From Pseudomonadota bacterium (GTDB lineage Bacteria > Pseudomonadota > Gammaproteobacteria > Arenicellales > UBA868), in assembly GCA_016845525.1 (NCBI GenBank), contig JAERSQ010000096.1, positions 1 to 32,601 on the forward strand: a DNA stretch of 32,601 nucleotides, read 5' to 3'. This document shows positions 22,190-31,969 of the stretch, one piece after another. The stretch's first letter is position 1; every line of letters starts with the position of its first letter. The position numbers and the translations under genes are program-made. The notes under the pieces were generated by a model. It was given only the letters and a program-made list of their open reading frames with translations. It was not told the DNA's origin and did no database searches.

Positions 22190-23899
22190 ATGCGTGATTG
22201 TGATTATCTGATCGTCGGCGCCGGTTCGGCCGGGTGTGTGCTCGCGGCCCGCCTCAGCGAAGATCCTGCTGTGAACGTCGTCCTTCTCGAGGCTGGGGGC
22301 AGCGACCGCAGCATTATCGTCCAGATGCCCTCGGCGCTTTCCATGCCGATGAATACCCGCCGCTTCAACTGGGGATTTCAGACCGAGGCAGAACCGGGGC
22401 TGGATGGGCGTGTGCTGGATTGTCCGCGCGGACTCGGCCTCGGCGGCTCCTCCTCGATCAACGGGATGGTCTATGTCCGCGGTCATGCCGAGGATATCAA
22501 CCAGTGGGAATCCAGCGGCGCGGCCGGCTGGAATTATGCTTCCTGCCTGCCTTACTACCAGCGTGCGGAGGCCTGGTATCGCGGCGCAGACCAGTACCGC
22601 GGCGGCAGCGGTCCGCTCGGTGTCTGTGCGGGTAATGACATGAAACTGAACCCGTTGTATCGGGCATTTATCGATGCGGGCGTTGAGGCAGGGTATCCGT
22701 CTACTGAGGACTACAACGGTTACCAGCAGGAAGGATTTGGTCAGATGCATATGACGGTCGATCGCGGACGTCGTGCGTCTACCAGCCACGCCTATTTGAA
22801 GCCTGCGCGTAACCGGAAGAATCTGAGAGTGATCAGCGGTACGTTGGCGACCAAGGTGCTGCTCGAGGGCAACCGAGCTGTGGGTATCGCTTACGAAAAA
22901 GACGGCAATGACTTTGAGGTGTTTGCCCGGGCAGAAGTGATTTTGTCCTCGGGCTCTATTGGTTCTCCAGTTCTGCTTCAGCGCTCCGGCATCGGTTCGC
23001 CCGCCGGACTTGAGGCAGCTGGGATTCCGGTAGCACACCCCTTGGAGGGTGTCGGCCAGAATCTGCAGGATCATCTTGAGGTCTACTTTCAGCACCGCTG
23101 TCTGGAACCGATATCCCTGAACTCCCGCCTGGGTCTCATCAGCAAAGGAATGATCGGATTGCAGTGGTTGTTGTTGAAAACCGGGCTCGGCGCGACCAAT
23201 CACTTTGAATCCTGCGCCTTCATTCGTTCAACTGCCGGGGTCAAGTCGCCGGATATCCAGTATCACTTTCTGCCCGGCGCCATGAGATACGATGGCCGTG
23301 CCGCATTTGACGGCCATGGCTTCCAGGTCCACGTCGGCCCGAACAAGCCCGTGAGTCGGGGATCGGTATCGGTGGTGTCTGATGATCCGCGCCAGCACCC
23401 AAAAGCCCTGTTCAACTACCTGACTGCAGAAAAAGATGTTGCAGACTGGCGTGCTTGTATCCGATTGACGCGCGAGATTCTTGGACAGTCGGCAATGGAT
23501 CGTTTCCGTGGCGAAGAAATCGCTCCCGGCAAAGAGGTGCAAACAGACGCCGAGATTGATGCCTGGGTCAGGCAAAGCGTTGAGAGCGCCTACCACCCCT
23601 CGTGCACCTGCAAGATGGGCGCCGATGATGATCCCGCTGCTGTGCTGGATGAGAACTGCCGGGTGCGCGGTATAGATCAACTGCGGGTGGTGGATTCGTC
23701 CATATTCCCAACCATCACCAACGGCAACCTTAATGCGCCCACTATCATGGTGGCTGAGCGCGCGGCCGACCTGATTGTCGGCAATACGCCATTGCCGGCA
23801 TCAGCTGCGCCTGTGTGGATCGACCCCGCCTGGCGTGATACCCAGCGCGCGGGAAGGCCTCGACGCGACATGGCCGGCGGCTCGGCGACACGCTCTTGA
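22190..23899 (+). CDS. betA: GMC-family oxidoreductase, choline dehydrogenase type (569 aa)
   Basis: ATG 22190 gives the normal family start [20 protein letters not shown] with the FAD-binding GxGxxG. Upstream in-frame starts (22145 TTG, 22157 ATG) add an unmatched leader. Further motifs are [20 protein letters not shown] (GMC signature 1) and the catalytic His in [13 protein letters not shown] conserved Asn lies in [20 protein letters not shown]. Length agrees with BetA (about 555 aa). BetA oxidises choline toward betaine, but close relatives act on other alcohols, and no betB or betI is seen here, so the choline assignment is provisional. The stop overlaps the Nudix gene start. Confidence 0.88.
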   Translation: MRDCDYLIVGAGSAGCVLAARLSEDPAVNVVLLEAGGSDRSIIVQMPSALSMPMNTRRFNWGFQTEAEPGLDGRVLDCPRGLGLGGSSSINGMVYVRGHAEDINQWESSGAAGWNYASCLPYYQRAEAWYRGADQYRGGSGPLGVCAGNDMKLNPLYRAFIDAGVEAGYPSTEDYNGYQQEGFGQMHMTVDRGRRASTSHAYLKPARNRKNLRVISGTLATKVLLEGNRAVGIAYEKDGNDFEVFARAEVILSSGSIGSPVLLQRSGIGSPAGLEAAGIPVAHPLEGVGQNLQDHLEVYFQHRCLEPISLNSRLGLISKGMIGLQWLLLKTGLGATNHFESCAFIRSTAGVKSPDIQYHFLPGAMRYDGRAAFDGHGFQVHVGPNKPVSRGSVSVVSDDPRQHPKALFNYLTAEKDVADWRACIRLTREILGQSAMDRFRGEEIAPGKEVQTDAEIDAWVRQSVESAYHPSCTCKMGADDDPAAVLDENCRVRGIDQLRVVDSSIFPTITNGNLNAPTIMVAERAADLIVGNTPLPASAAPVWIDPAWRDTQRAGRPRRDMAGGSATRS

Positions 23900-24423
23900 G
23901 TCGCGCAGCAGAAGACGCCGAAATCCTGTCAGTAGTCGATTCGACAGATTCGGTTATCGGCGAAAACCGCCGGGATGAGATCCATCGTCTGCGATTGCGC
24001 CACCGGGCAATACACGTGCTGGTGTTCAATCCGAAGGGCGCAGTGTTTTTGCAAAAGCGGGCCGCGCACAAACAAGAGAACCCCGGCATGTGGGATTCGT
24101 CAGTGGCAGGGCATGTGGATGCGGGCGAGAGTTACGATGAGTGCTGCGTGCGTGAAATCGAAGAGGAGGTGGGATTGGTTCTCAACCGTGTGCCGCCACG
24201 GCTTTTCAAACTGGAAGCCACGGAAGTCACCGGGATGGAATTTGCCTGGGTCTACCGGGTAGACACGGACCAAACGCTCAGTCCCAACGCGCAAGAGATA
24301 TCCGGCGGCGGCTGGTTCGACCCTGCCGAGCTGGACGACCGGATTGATTCCGGCGACCCCTCTTTATCCGGGGTTTTCTGCCTGATATGGCAGACCTATA
24401 GAAAACTCAAGACGTCGACCTGA
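23896..24423 (+). CDS. Nudix hydrolase (175 aa)
   Basis: TTG 23896 overlaps the preceding TGA (TTGA), a coupled alternative start. The Nudix box G-x5-E-x7-R-E-U-x-E-E-x-G-U is exact, running from GHVDAGES to REIEEEVGL. Other blocks ([20 protein letters not shown], then [12 protein letters not shown]) are like the YfcD/isopentenyl-diphosphate-isomerase-like branch. Nudix enzymes cleave nucleoside diphosphate-linked compounds with Mg2+. The particular substrate is not predictable. It converges with avtA, leaving 12 bases between stops. Confidence 0.93.
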   Translation: MSRAAEDAEILSVVDSTDSVIGENRRDEIHRLRLRHRAIHVLVFNPKGAVFLQKRAAHKQENPGMWDSSVAGHVDAGESYDECCVREIEEEVGLVLNRVPPRLFKLEATEVTGMEFAWVYRVDTDQTLSPNAQEISGGGWFDPAELDDRIDSGDPSLSGVFCLIWQTYRKLKTST

Positions 24424-24435
24424 GTGTCTCGGGAA

Positions 24436-25707
24436 TCAGGGCGTGCCGGCAGCACTTTCGTTGTAGGCCCGAGCCACTTCTTCACCGATGATCGCGATAC
24501 CGGATTGAACGGTTTGCGCATCCTGGGCATAGGAAACCCGGATGCATTCGTGGCGGTGGGCCCACGGATCATGCATTCCCGGGAAGAAGTGCTCCCCCGC
24601 GATCACGAGCACCCCTCTTTGCTTTAACCGCTGATACAGGGTCTCGCTGGTAATGGGCAGGCCCTCAAACCACAGCCAGAGGAATATCGCCCCCTCAGGG
24701 GTGTGGATCCGGCAGGGCAGGTCGCCCATGGCGGCAGTTACCCAACCGACCGCTTGTTTCACCTTGTCGCGATAGTAGGGCCTGATGACGTTGTCTGACA
24801 GGTCGAGAATGCTGCCGTTTTCCACCATGGCGCTCACGAGCGCCGGTCCGGTGCTGCCGGGCGCAAGCGATATGATGGCGTTGGCTGAGGTTATCGCACG
24901 GATCACCTGCTCGTTAGCCACAATAATGCCGGTGCGAAGACCGGGCAGGCCGAGTTTGGAGAGGCTGAGACAGGCAATCGTGTTTTCATCCCAGAGATTA
25001 CTCGCCTGAGGAAAGACAATATTCGGAAAGGGTCCGCCATACGCGGAATCCAGAATAAACGGAATGCCATGGTCATGTGCGAGTTCCCGAAGATGCGCCA
25101 CCTCCTCGTCAGTCAGAACGTTGCCCGTGGGGTTGGTTGGACGGGAAACAGCAATTGCACCCATTTCATCAGAGATCGTCAGGCTCTCAAAGTCCACGTG
25201 ATACTTGAACTCACCATCACCTATAAATTCGATGGAAGGCCTGTAGGTGTGGAAAAGTTCGGCGCCCATTCCGACGTCGGCATAGCCGATGTATTCCGGT
25301 GCGAGGGGCAGAAGGATTTTTCGTTTTTTTCTTTGGCCGAACTCTCCGGCGAAAAGATGGAACAATACATAGAAAGAACTTTGGCTGCCGTTGGTGATGG
25401 CGATATTCTTTGGTTCAACATCCCAGCCGCATCGGGATTTCAACAGGGCCGCAAGCCCATCGATAAATCGGGCGTGACCTCTTGCGCCGTCGTAATCTCC
25501 AGTGACTCTTTCAAATTGCTCGCCGTCGGCAAGCAGGTCAACCATGGCGCGGCGGAAGCGGTCTTGTGCCTCGGGAATGCGGGCAGGGTTGCCCCCTCCG
25601 AGAAGCCGCATGTCAGCACTGCTCGTAGCGGCGCTTTCGAGGTCCTCCATCAGCGTCAGGATTCCTGAGCCTGAGGACAGAAAATCGCCAAATTGGGAAA
25701 ATTGCAT
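24436..25707 (-). CDS. avtA: valine--pyruvate aminotransferase (423 aa)
   Basis: This is a fold-type I PLP enzyme. Hallmarks are LLGGGNPARIPEAQDRFR, the substrate-site NGSQSSFYVLF, SRPTNPTGNVLTDEEV, LDSAYGGPFPNI and the Schiff-base Lys251 in CLSLSKLGLPGLRTG. A late Arg in ECIRVSYA binds the carboxylate. AvtA transfers the amino group between valine and pyruvate (alanine). It is the last gene of a leftward run, 24 bases after the Prc stop. Confidence 0.95.
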   Translation of the reverse strand: MQFSQFGDFLSSGSGILTLMEDLESAATSSADMRLLGGGNPARIPEAQDRFRRAMVDLLADGEQFERVTGDYDGARGHARFIDGLAALLKSRCGWDVEPKNIAITNGSQSSFYVLFHLFAGEFGQRKKRKILLPLAPEYIGYADVGMGAELFHTYRPSIEFIGDGEFKYHVDFESLTISDEMGAIAVSRPTNPTGNVLTDEEVAHLRELAHDHGIPFILDSAYGGPFPNIVFPQASNLWDENTIACLSLSKLGLPGLRTGIIVANEQVIRAITSANAIISLAPGSTGPALVSAMVENGSILDLSDNVIRPYYRDKVKQAVGWVTAAMGDLPCRIHTPEGAIFLWLWFEGLPITSETLYQRLKQRGVLVIAGEHFFPGMHDPWAHRHECIRVSYAQDAQTVQSGIAIIGEEVARAYNESAAGTP

Positions 25708-25731
25708 CAGGGGATTGAGCCGCGAGAAGAC

Positions 25732-27897
25732 CTATTGGCCGACCCCGTTCTGATGCTTTCCCGCGTTGGCAAGTGGTGCGGTGTTTTCTTTCACTAACTG
25801 CACGACGAGCCGATCACCGAGGCTGTCGATACTCATGTTGGTCAGAATACGGGCGGATTCAAGCAGAACAGCATCTCGAGGAAGATCCTCGGACACCCCG
25901 TCAGCATCATCACTGAATCCGTAGGCCTTTTTTAGGTTCCCAAAGATGCGTTCCTGCTCCGCTTCCCTTTGATCCCGTTCCGCCTTGCGCTGGGTTTCCA
26001 GAAGAGAGATTTCAGTGGACTGGGTTAGCGCCAGGTCGAGTTCTCGAATACCGGCGAGGTAAGTGAAGTCCGGATCATCTATGACACGCCTGCTGTGAAC
26101 TTCGCGGAGCTGTTCGAGATTAACTTCGGAGTCGGCAAACCGGGCAAAGGCGGCCGCGTCAATCTGCGCGAACGGCAGGGCGTTGTCGAGGGCCTTTTCA
26201 CCATAGGGGAGATCCGGTTCGGCACCTGGCAGTACAAAATCGGGCACGACACCCCGGTGCTGGGTGCTCTCACCGTTTATCCGGAAGAACTGGGCAATGG
26301 TGAGCTTCAACTGACCGAGGGGCTGCTCTTGATCCTTGGAGTAGGGATCGAGGTTAATGAGATTCTGTACGGTCCCTTTCCCATAGGTTGGCTCCCCAAT
26401 GATGATGCCGCGTCGGTAATCCTGTATCGCGCCTGAAAAAATCTCCGAGGCCGAGGCGCTGTCACGATCCACGATGACCGCGAGCGGTCCGGCATAGGCA
26501 ATGCCCTTGTTGGGGTTGCGGTTCACGCTGGTCCGCCCGCGGGCATCCCGCACCTGCACTACGGGTCCTGAATCAATAAAGAGACCCGTTAATGCTGTGG
26601 CCTCCGCGAGGGCGCCACCCCCGTTGCCTCGAAGATCAACAATAAGACCATCCATACCTTGGCGTTCAAGGTTACTGATCAGGGCGCGCACGTCCCGGGT
26701 GGTGCTGCGATAATCGGCATCGCCCCGCGACCGTGCGTCGAAGTCGACATAGAAAGTCGGGATATCTATTACCCCAACGCGGCGGACCTCATCGGGGCCT
26801 ATGACCTCCAGAAGCATGCTTTGCGCGGCCTGTTCCTCCAGTTTGATCTGGTCCCGGGTGAGCGCCAGAATGCGTGACTCGCTCTTCCCGGTCTTCGGGT
26901 CAGGCCGGATCTTAAGCCGCACGATGGAGCCTTTTGGTCCCCGGATCAGATCAACGACATCATCCAACCGCCAGCCGATGACATCGACGATCGGATCACC
27001 GTCGCCCTGGCCCACGCCGGTAATCCGGTCACCCGGCCGCAGGCTGCCTTCGAGCTCCGCAGGACCGCCCGGGACAACGCGCTGGACTACGGTAAATTCA
27101 TTCTGTGACTGCAGTACTGCCCCGATGCCTTCCAGAGACAGACTCATGCGGATCTTGAAATTTTCGGTGGCTCGCGGTGAGAAGTATCCGGTGTGCGGCT
27201 CAATGGCCGACATATACGCATTGATAATGGTCTGAAACACGTCCTGGCTGGAAATCTGCAGGATGCGTCGTTTCTGCTGCTGGTACCGGTCACTGAGGGT
27301 ATCGACGATTTCCTCGTGCTGTTTGCCCTCGAGCTTTAAGATCAGATAGTCGTTTTTGACCCGCCGCCGCCACAAGTCGTTTAGGGCTGTCGCATCTATC
27401 GCCCAAGGGGCCTCGGTGCGGTCGAACGGATAACTCTCGTCGACCGAAAAATCAAAGGGCTGCTCCAGTAACCTGAGGGCGTAGTCGATTCTGTCAATGA
27501 CCCGGCCTCGATAACGGTTAAAGATAGAAAACAGCGGTTCGGTATCGTGCGACCCGAGATAGTCGTCGAGTTCAAATCTAAGCGCCTCGAATGATTCAAT
27601 ATCCTCCGCCAGGAAATAGCTGCGGTTGCCGTCCAGTGCATTGAGGTACCGATCCAGAATTCTGGATGACAGGGGGTCATCGAGCCTGGTTTTCCGGTAG
27701 TGGTACCGTTCGACGAAATAGTTGACGTATTTCAGTGTTTGGTCGTGATGCGGCTGTGCACTCAATGCCGACGCTGCTGATATGGGCGCGCTGACCCCGC
27801 TTCCGATGAGCACAGCGAATAATCCAGCCGCAATCACCCCCGAGCAGCGCTTGGATATGGCGCCCTTGATCAAACCGGAGAAATCGAGATAGTGCAA
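25732..27897 (-). CDS. prc: tail-specific (carboxy-terminal processing) protease Prc, S41A (721 aa)
   Basis: TTG 27897 is the only reasonable start that includes the signal sequence CSGVIAAGLFAVLIGSGVSA; an internal TTG (LIKGAISKR) is the alternative. Domains are an N-terminal helical region to about residue 240, a PDZ domain (ALRPGDRITGVGQGDGDPI-like, near 290) and the peptidase core. The core holds the catalytic Ser region DRDSASASEIF and the Lys of EPTYGKGTVQN. A long C-terminal domain follows, as in E. coli Prc (682 aa). The periplasmic enzyme degrades proteins with nonpolar C termini and trims penicillin-binding proteins and cell-wall hydrolases. Confidence 0.96.
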   Translation of the reverse strand: MHYLDFSGLIKGAISKRCSGVIAAGLFAVLIGSGVSAPISAASALSAQPHHDQTLKYVNYFVERYHYRKTRLDDPLSSRILDRYLNALDGNRSYFLAEDIESFEALRFELDDYLGSHDTEPLFSIFNRYRGRVIDRIDYALRLLEQPFDFSVDESYPFDRTEAPWAIDATALNDLWRRRVKNDYLILKLEGKQHEEIVDTLSDRYQQQKRRILQISSQDVFQTIINAYMSAIEPHTGYFSPRATENFKIRMSLSLEGIGAVLQSQNEFTVVQRVVPGGPAELEGSLRPGDRITGVGQGDGDPIVDVIGWRLDDVVDLIRGPKGSIVRLKIRPDPKTGKSESRILALTRDQIKLEEQAAQSMLLEVIGPDEVRRVGVIDIPTFYVDFDARSRGDADYRSTTRDVRALISNLERQGMDGLIVDLRGNGGGALAEATALTGLFIDSGPVVQVRDARGRTSVNRNPNKGIAYAGPLAVIVDRDSASASEIFSGAIQDYRRGIIIGEPTYGKGTVQNLINLDPYSKDQEQPLGQLKLTIAQFFRINGESTQHRGVVPDFVLPGAEPDLPYGEKALDNALPFAQIDAAAFARFADSEVNLEQLREVHSRRVIDDPDFTYLAGIRELDLALTQSTEISLLETQRKAERDQREAEQERIFGNLKKAYGFSDDADGVSEDLPRDAVLLESARILTNMSIDSLGDRLVVQLVKENTAPLANAGKHQNGVGQ

Positions 27898-27929
27898 ATC
27901 AGACTCGTAAAGAAAAAAGCCGACCGAAA

Positions 27930-29039
27930 TTATATCTTTTGTGTTTCAGCATCCTGTGGAAAAAGCGCGACAAGATCGTCCTCGCTGGCTTTTGCGATAC
28001 CCTTCTCGGTGATGATGCCATCCACGAATTTGCGCGGCGTGACGTCAAACGCGGGGTTGGCTGCTGAACTGCCGTCGGGGATGATCCGAACCCGGACGAG
28101 TTTGTCCGCTTCACTGTCATGACCGCAGATGTGGGTGACTTCCTCCTCCGCACGCTCCTCAATCGGGATACCGCGAACGCCATCCGAAATTGTCCAGTCG
28201 ATGGTGGAAGAGGGCAGTGCGGCGTAGAAGGGAATCCCGTTGTCATGCGCTGCCAGTGCTTTGAGATAGGTCCCGATTTTGTTGCAGACATCGCCGGAAC
28301 GGGTGGTCCGATCCGAACCGACGATGCAAAGGTCCACTTCACCATGCTGCATCAAGTGGCCGCCGGCGTTATCGGCGATAACGGTATGGGGGACACCGTG
28401 AGCAGCGAGTTCCCACGCCGTTAGTGAAGCGCCCTGGTTGCGCGGCCGCGTTTCGTCGACCCACACATGAACCGCAATGCCCTGATCATGCGCTTTGAAG
28501 ATCGGCGCAAGTGCGGTGCCCCAGTCGACAGTGGCGAGCCAGCCGGCATTGCAGTGTGTCAGGATATTCACTGGCCGATGGGAGCAGGCTTTCGCCGCTT
28601 TGGAAATAAGTGTCAGCCCGTGGTCGCCGATAGCGCTGTTGGTAGCAACGTCCTCGTCACAGATCCGCTGTGCGAGTTCGCGGGCAAGGTCGGCGCGACC
28701 CGATTCGGGCACTTCGAGCAATAAAGGCAGCATCCGGTCAAGGGCCCAGCGCAGGTTTACCGCGGTGGGCCGTGACGACAGCAGTTCTTGATAGGCATGC
28801 CTCAGATTAGCCTCACCCGCATCACTGACTGCAGCCAGAAACAGCCCGCAGGCAGCGGTGGCTCCGATGAGCGGCGCGCCGCGGACAACCATCTCACGGA
28901 TGGCGAGTGCTGTTTCGCTCGCGGTGTTAAGCGTCCGCGCCTCAAAGGTGAAGGGCAAGAGAGTCTGGTCAATGACCAGAACCTCCGGCTTCTCCTGAGA
29001 GAGCCAGATTGAGCGGAATGGGTTGCCGTTGACCTGCAA
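27930..29039 (-). CDS. mtnA: S-methyl-5-thioribose-1-phosphate isomerase (369 aa)
   Basis: TTG 29039 is the likely start, with GAGG 7 bases upstream and only 9 bases after the crotonase stop. Conserved parts are MVVRGAPLIGATAACGLFLA, the catalytic Cys163 in ILTHCNAG, and Asp243 in GSDRTTRSGDVCNKIGTY. The C-terminal NPAFDVTPRKFVDGIITEKG is the family ending. It isomerises methylthioribose-1-P to methylthioribulose-1-P in methionine salvage. No other mtn gene is in the window. Confidence 0.96.
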   Translation of the reverse strand: MQVNGNPFRSIWLSQEKPEVLVIDQTLLPFTFEARTLNTASETALAIREMVVRGAPLIGATAACGLFLAAVSDAGEANLRHAYQELLSSRPTAVNLRWALDRMLPLLLEVPESGRADLARELAQRICDEDVATNSAIGDHGLTLISKAAKACSHRPVNILTHCNAGWLATVDWGTALAPIFKAHDQGIAVHVWVDETRPRNQGASLTAWELAAHGVPHTVIADNAGGHLMQHGEVDLCIVGSDRTTRSGDVCNKIGTYLKALAAHDNGIPFYAALPSSTIDWTISDGVRGIPIEERAEEEVTHICGHDSEADKLVRVRIIPDGSSAANPAFDVTPRKFVDGIITEKGIAKASEDDLVALFPQDAETQKI

Positions 29040-29048
29040 GTTAAAGCC

Positions 29049-29825
29049 TCAGCGGTTCTTGAAGTCGGCGGGACGTTTCTCGGCAAATGCCGCCATCCCT
29101 TCTTTTTGATCGTCGGTGGCGAACAGTGACTGGAACATGATCCGCTCGGCGGCGACGCCTTCCGCCAGTGTCGTCTCATAAGCTTTGTTTACTGCCGTTT
29201 TTGCCATAAAAACGGAAGGTCGGGACATCGCAGCGATCTCACCGGCAGTTTTCATCGCCTCTTCCAAGAGATCGGCCAGAGGAACGACCCGGCTAACCAG
29301 TCCGGCGCGTTCTGCCTCTTCTGCCTCCATCATGCGCCCCGTCAGGCACATTTCCATTGCCTTGGATTTGCCGACAAAACGCGTCAGCCGTTGGGTGCCG
29401 CCGGCCCCCGGGATAATGCCGAGCTTGATCTCGGGTTGGCCGAAACGGGCGTTGTCGGCCGCCAGGATAAAGTCACACATCATCGCGAGTTCGCATCCTC
29501 CGCCCAGCGCATAGCCGGCCACAGCGGCAATCACCGGTTTTCGGCAGCGCGTGACTTGTTCCCAGTTGCGGCCGATAAAATTTCCGAGATAGACGTCCAT
29601 ATAAGAGCGGTCTTTCATTCCCTTGATATCCGCGCCCGCGGCAAAGGCTTTCTCACTCCCGGTGATGACGATGGCTCCGATGGCATCATCTTGCTCAAAA
29701 CCCGTCAGGGCTTGGCCCACCTCATCCATTAGCCCATCAGACAGCGCGTTCAGGGCATCAGGTCTATTCAACGTAATCAGTCCCACGTTGTCGCGGGTCT
29801 CGCTCAGGATATATTCAAAACTCAT
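29049..29825 (-). CDS. enoyl-CoA hydratase, crotonase family (258 aa)
   Basis: AAAGGAG lies 6 bases before ATG 29825. The active-site glutamates of true hydratases are both present: Glu112 in [13 protein letters not shown] and Glu132 in [19 protein letters not shown]. The oxyanion hole is [10 protein letters not shown]. The enzyme adds water to trans-2-enoyl-CoA in short-chain acyl-CoA breakdown. It leads the mtnA-prc-avtA run and is divergent from prpE, which also handles short acyl-CoAs. Confidence 0.95.
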   Translation of the reverse strand: MSFEYILSETRDNVGLITLNRPDALNALSDGLMDEVGQALTGFEQDDAIGAIVITGSEKAFAAGADIKGMKDRSYMDVYLGNFIGRNWEQVTRCRKPVIAAVAGYALGGGCELAMMCDFILAADNARFGQPEIKLGIIPGAGGTQRLTRFVGKSKAMEMCLTGRMMEAEEAERAGLVSRVVPLADLLEEAMKTAGEIAAMSRPSVFMAKTAVNKAYETTLAEGVAAERIMFQSLFATDDQKEGMAAFAEKRPADFKNR

Positions 29826-30038
29826 GAGAACTCCTTTGGGGAAGCAAATACAAACCGTTACAATGGGCCTGGTGTCGGCGGATAAGTCGATACAGGAATA
29901 ACAGTTCGGGATCTGGTACGACGTCGAAAGAAGGAGTCTATCAGACAGGCGGCGGGTTTCGTGCTTGGGAAGAGTCCATACGAGCGACGTGTTTCACCTT
30001 CACGGACTAATAGCCGGTCAGTAAACTCAGGAATCATT

Positions 30039-31952
30039 ATGAATACAAAATCGGGTACGCACTATTCGACAGTCTTCGAGGCATCGCTTCAAGACGCCGA
30101 ACATTTCTGGTCCGAAGCTGCCAAGGATATTCGGTGGACCCGCCCGTGGGAACGGGTGCTGGACGATTCAGATGCCCCGTACTACCGTTGGTTTTCCGGC
30201 GGTGAGCTGAACACCTGCTACAACGCACTTGATCTGCATATCGACGAGGGCAACGGGGACCGTACCGCGCTTATCTATGACTCCGCGGTGACGAAGGCCC
30301 GGCAGACTTTTTCGTTTTCCGAGCTGCGTGATGCCGTAGCTGATTTTGCCGGAGTGCTCGCTGCTCGCGGGGTCAGCAAAGGGGATCGGGTCATTGTGTA
30401 TATGCCGATGGTGCCCGAAGCCGTAATCGCGATGCTCGCCTGTGCCCGTCTGGGGGCTGTTCATTCGGTCGTTTTTGGCGGGTTTGCCGCCAATGAGCTC
30501 GCGGTTCGGCTTGATGATGCCACCCCCAAGGCGATTGTCAGTGCCTCGTGCGGGATCGAGCCTGGTCGGGTCGTTGAATACAAGCCCCTCTTGGATGAGG
30601 CGATCACGCTGGCTGACCATAAACCTGATTTTTGTGTTGTCCTGCAGCGTCCTCAGGCAGAGGCGGCAATGAGTCCCGGCCGTGATTTTGATTGGCAGGA
30701 GGAGGTAGCGAAGGCAGAACCACATGATTGTGTGCCTGTGCTGGCAACAGATCCGCTTTACATCCTTTATACGTCTGGCACAACAGGACAGCCCAAGGGA
30801 GTTATCCGGGATAACGGCGGACATGCCGTTGCGCTGAAGTGGACGATGAAAAATATCTACGATGTTGATCCGAACGAGATTTTCTGGGCGGCTTCTGATG
30901 TCGGCTGGGTCGTTGGACACTCCTATATCGTCTACGCGCCGTTACTGGCTGGCAACGCTACGGTGCTTTATGAAGGCAAGCCTGTAGGGACTCCGGATCC
31001 CGGCGCCTTTTGGCGTGTGATCAGCGAAAACCGTGTCAGTGTGCTGTTCACTGCGCCTACGGCATTTCGTGCCATCAAAAAAGAAGATCCCTTGGGAGAG
31101 CACATCGGCCGATACGACATCTCATCTTTGCGGTATCTCTTTCTTGCAGGGGAACGCACTGACCCTGACACCCTCCACTGGGCGGAGGACAAACTCAATG
31201 TCCCGGTAATCGATCATTGGTGGCAGACGGAGACGGGCTGGCCAATTGCGGCGAACTGCGCGGGTATAGAACTGCTTCCCATCAAGGAAGGGTCGCCTTC
31301 TCTGCCGGTACCCGGTTGGGATCTGCAGGTCCTGGATGAAGCTGGCGTACCTGCCCCCGCCGGTGAGATCGGGACGCTGGCGGTGAAGCTGCCGCTGCCG
31401 CCCGGTACGTTCCCCGCCTTATGGAATGCGCGCCAGCGCCATTTCGATTCCTATTTGAGCCGATTCCCGGGTTACTACGATACTTCTGACGCCGGCATCA
31501 TTGATGAAGAGGGTTACGTCTATGTGATGTCCCGCACCGATGACATCATCAACGTGGCAGGGCACCGTCTTTCTACCGGCGCCATGGAGGAAGTGCTGGC
31601 AGATCATCCCGATGTGGCGGAATGCGCGGTCACCGGTGTTGCAGATGATCTCAAAGGCCAAAGCCCGTTGGGTTTTCTGGTATTAAGCGCAGGTTGCGAT
31701 CGTCCGACCGAGGAGATTTGTGCCGAGGTGGTCGGAATGGTGCGTGATCGGATCGGCCCTGTGGCCGCTTTCAAACAGGCGCTTGTGGTCAAACGTCTAC
31801 CAAAGACGCGTTCGGGCAAAGTGCTGCGGGGCACCATGAGAGCGATCGCTGACGGCGAGGAATGGAAGATGCCCGCTACGATCGACGATCCAGCCATACT
31901 GGATGAGATTACCGATGCCTTGGAAGATATTGGACTGCCCCGAGCGGGATAA
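30039..31952 (+). CDS. prpE: propionyl-CoA synthetase (637 aa)
   Basis: ATG 30039 has AGGA 6 bases upstream; the frame from 29961 lacks a ribosome-binding site. This is an ANL-family acyl-AMP-forming enzyme with the P-loop [20 protein letters not shown], the motif [16 protein letters not shown], and [11 protein letters not shown] where acetyl-CoA synthetase carries a comparable WQTE. The C-terminal [11 protein letters not shown] contains the catalytic, acetylatable Lys594. PrpE-specific features, such as [17 protein letters not shown], favour propionate over acetate. Methylmalonyl-CoA mutase follows after 17 bases, so product flow is likely propionyl-CoA to methylmalonyl-CoA to succinyl-CoA. 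Confidence 0.94.
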   Translation: MNTKSGTHYSTVFEASLQDAEHFWSEAAKDIRWTRPWERVLDDSDAPYYRWFSGGELNTCYNALDLHIDEGNGDRTALIYDSAVTKARQTFSFSELRDAVADFAGVLAARGVSKGDRVIVYMPMVPEAVIAMLACARLGAVHSVVFGGFAANELAVRLDDATPKAIVSASCGIEPGRVVEYKPLLDEAITLADHKPDFCVVLQRPQAEAAMSPGRDFDWQEEVAKAEPHDCVPVLATDPLYILYTSGTTGQPKGVIRDNGGHAVALKWTMKNIYDVDPNEIFWAASDVGWVVGHSYIVYAPLLAGNATVLYEGKPVGTPDPGAFWRVISENRVSVLFTAPTAFRAIKKEDPLGEHIGRYDISSLRYLFLAGERTDPDTLHWAEDKLNVPVIDHWWQTETGWPIAANCAGIELLPIKEGSPSLPVPGWDLQVLDEAGVPAPAGEIGTLAVKLPLPPGTFPALWNARQRHFDSYLSRFPGYYDTSDAGIIDEEGYVYVMSRTDDIINVAGHRLSTGAMEEVLADHPDVAECAVTGVADDLKGQSPLGFLVLSAGCDRPTEEICAEVVGMVRDRIGPVAAFKQALVVKRLPKTRSGKVLRGTMRAIADGEEWKMPATIDDPAILDEITDALEDIGLPRAG

Positions 31953-31969
31953 GGCCCGGGAAGGATGCC

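Noticed and set aside
22085-23203. Leftward open frame of 372 codons
   Set aside because: It is antisense to the GMC oxidoreductase gene, whose motifs are unmistakable, and no family features appear in it.
25069-25668. Rightward open frame of 199 codons
   Set aside because: It is antisense to avtA, which has complete catalytic motifs. It has no start context.
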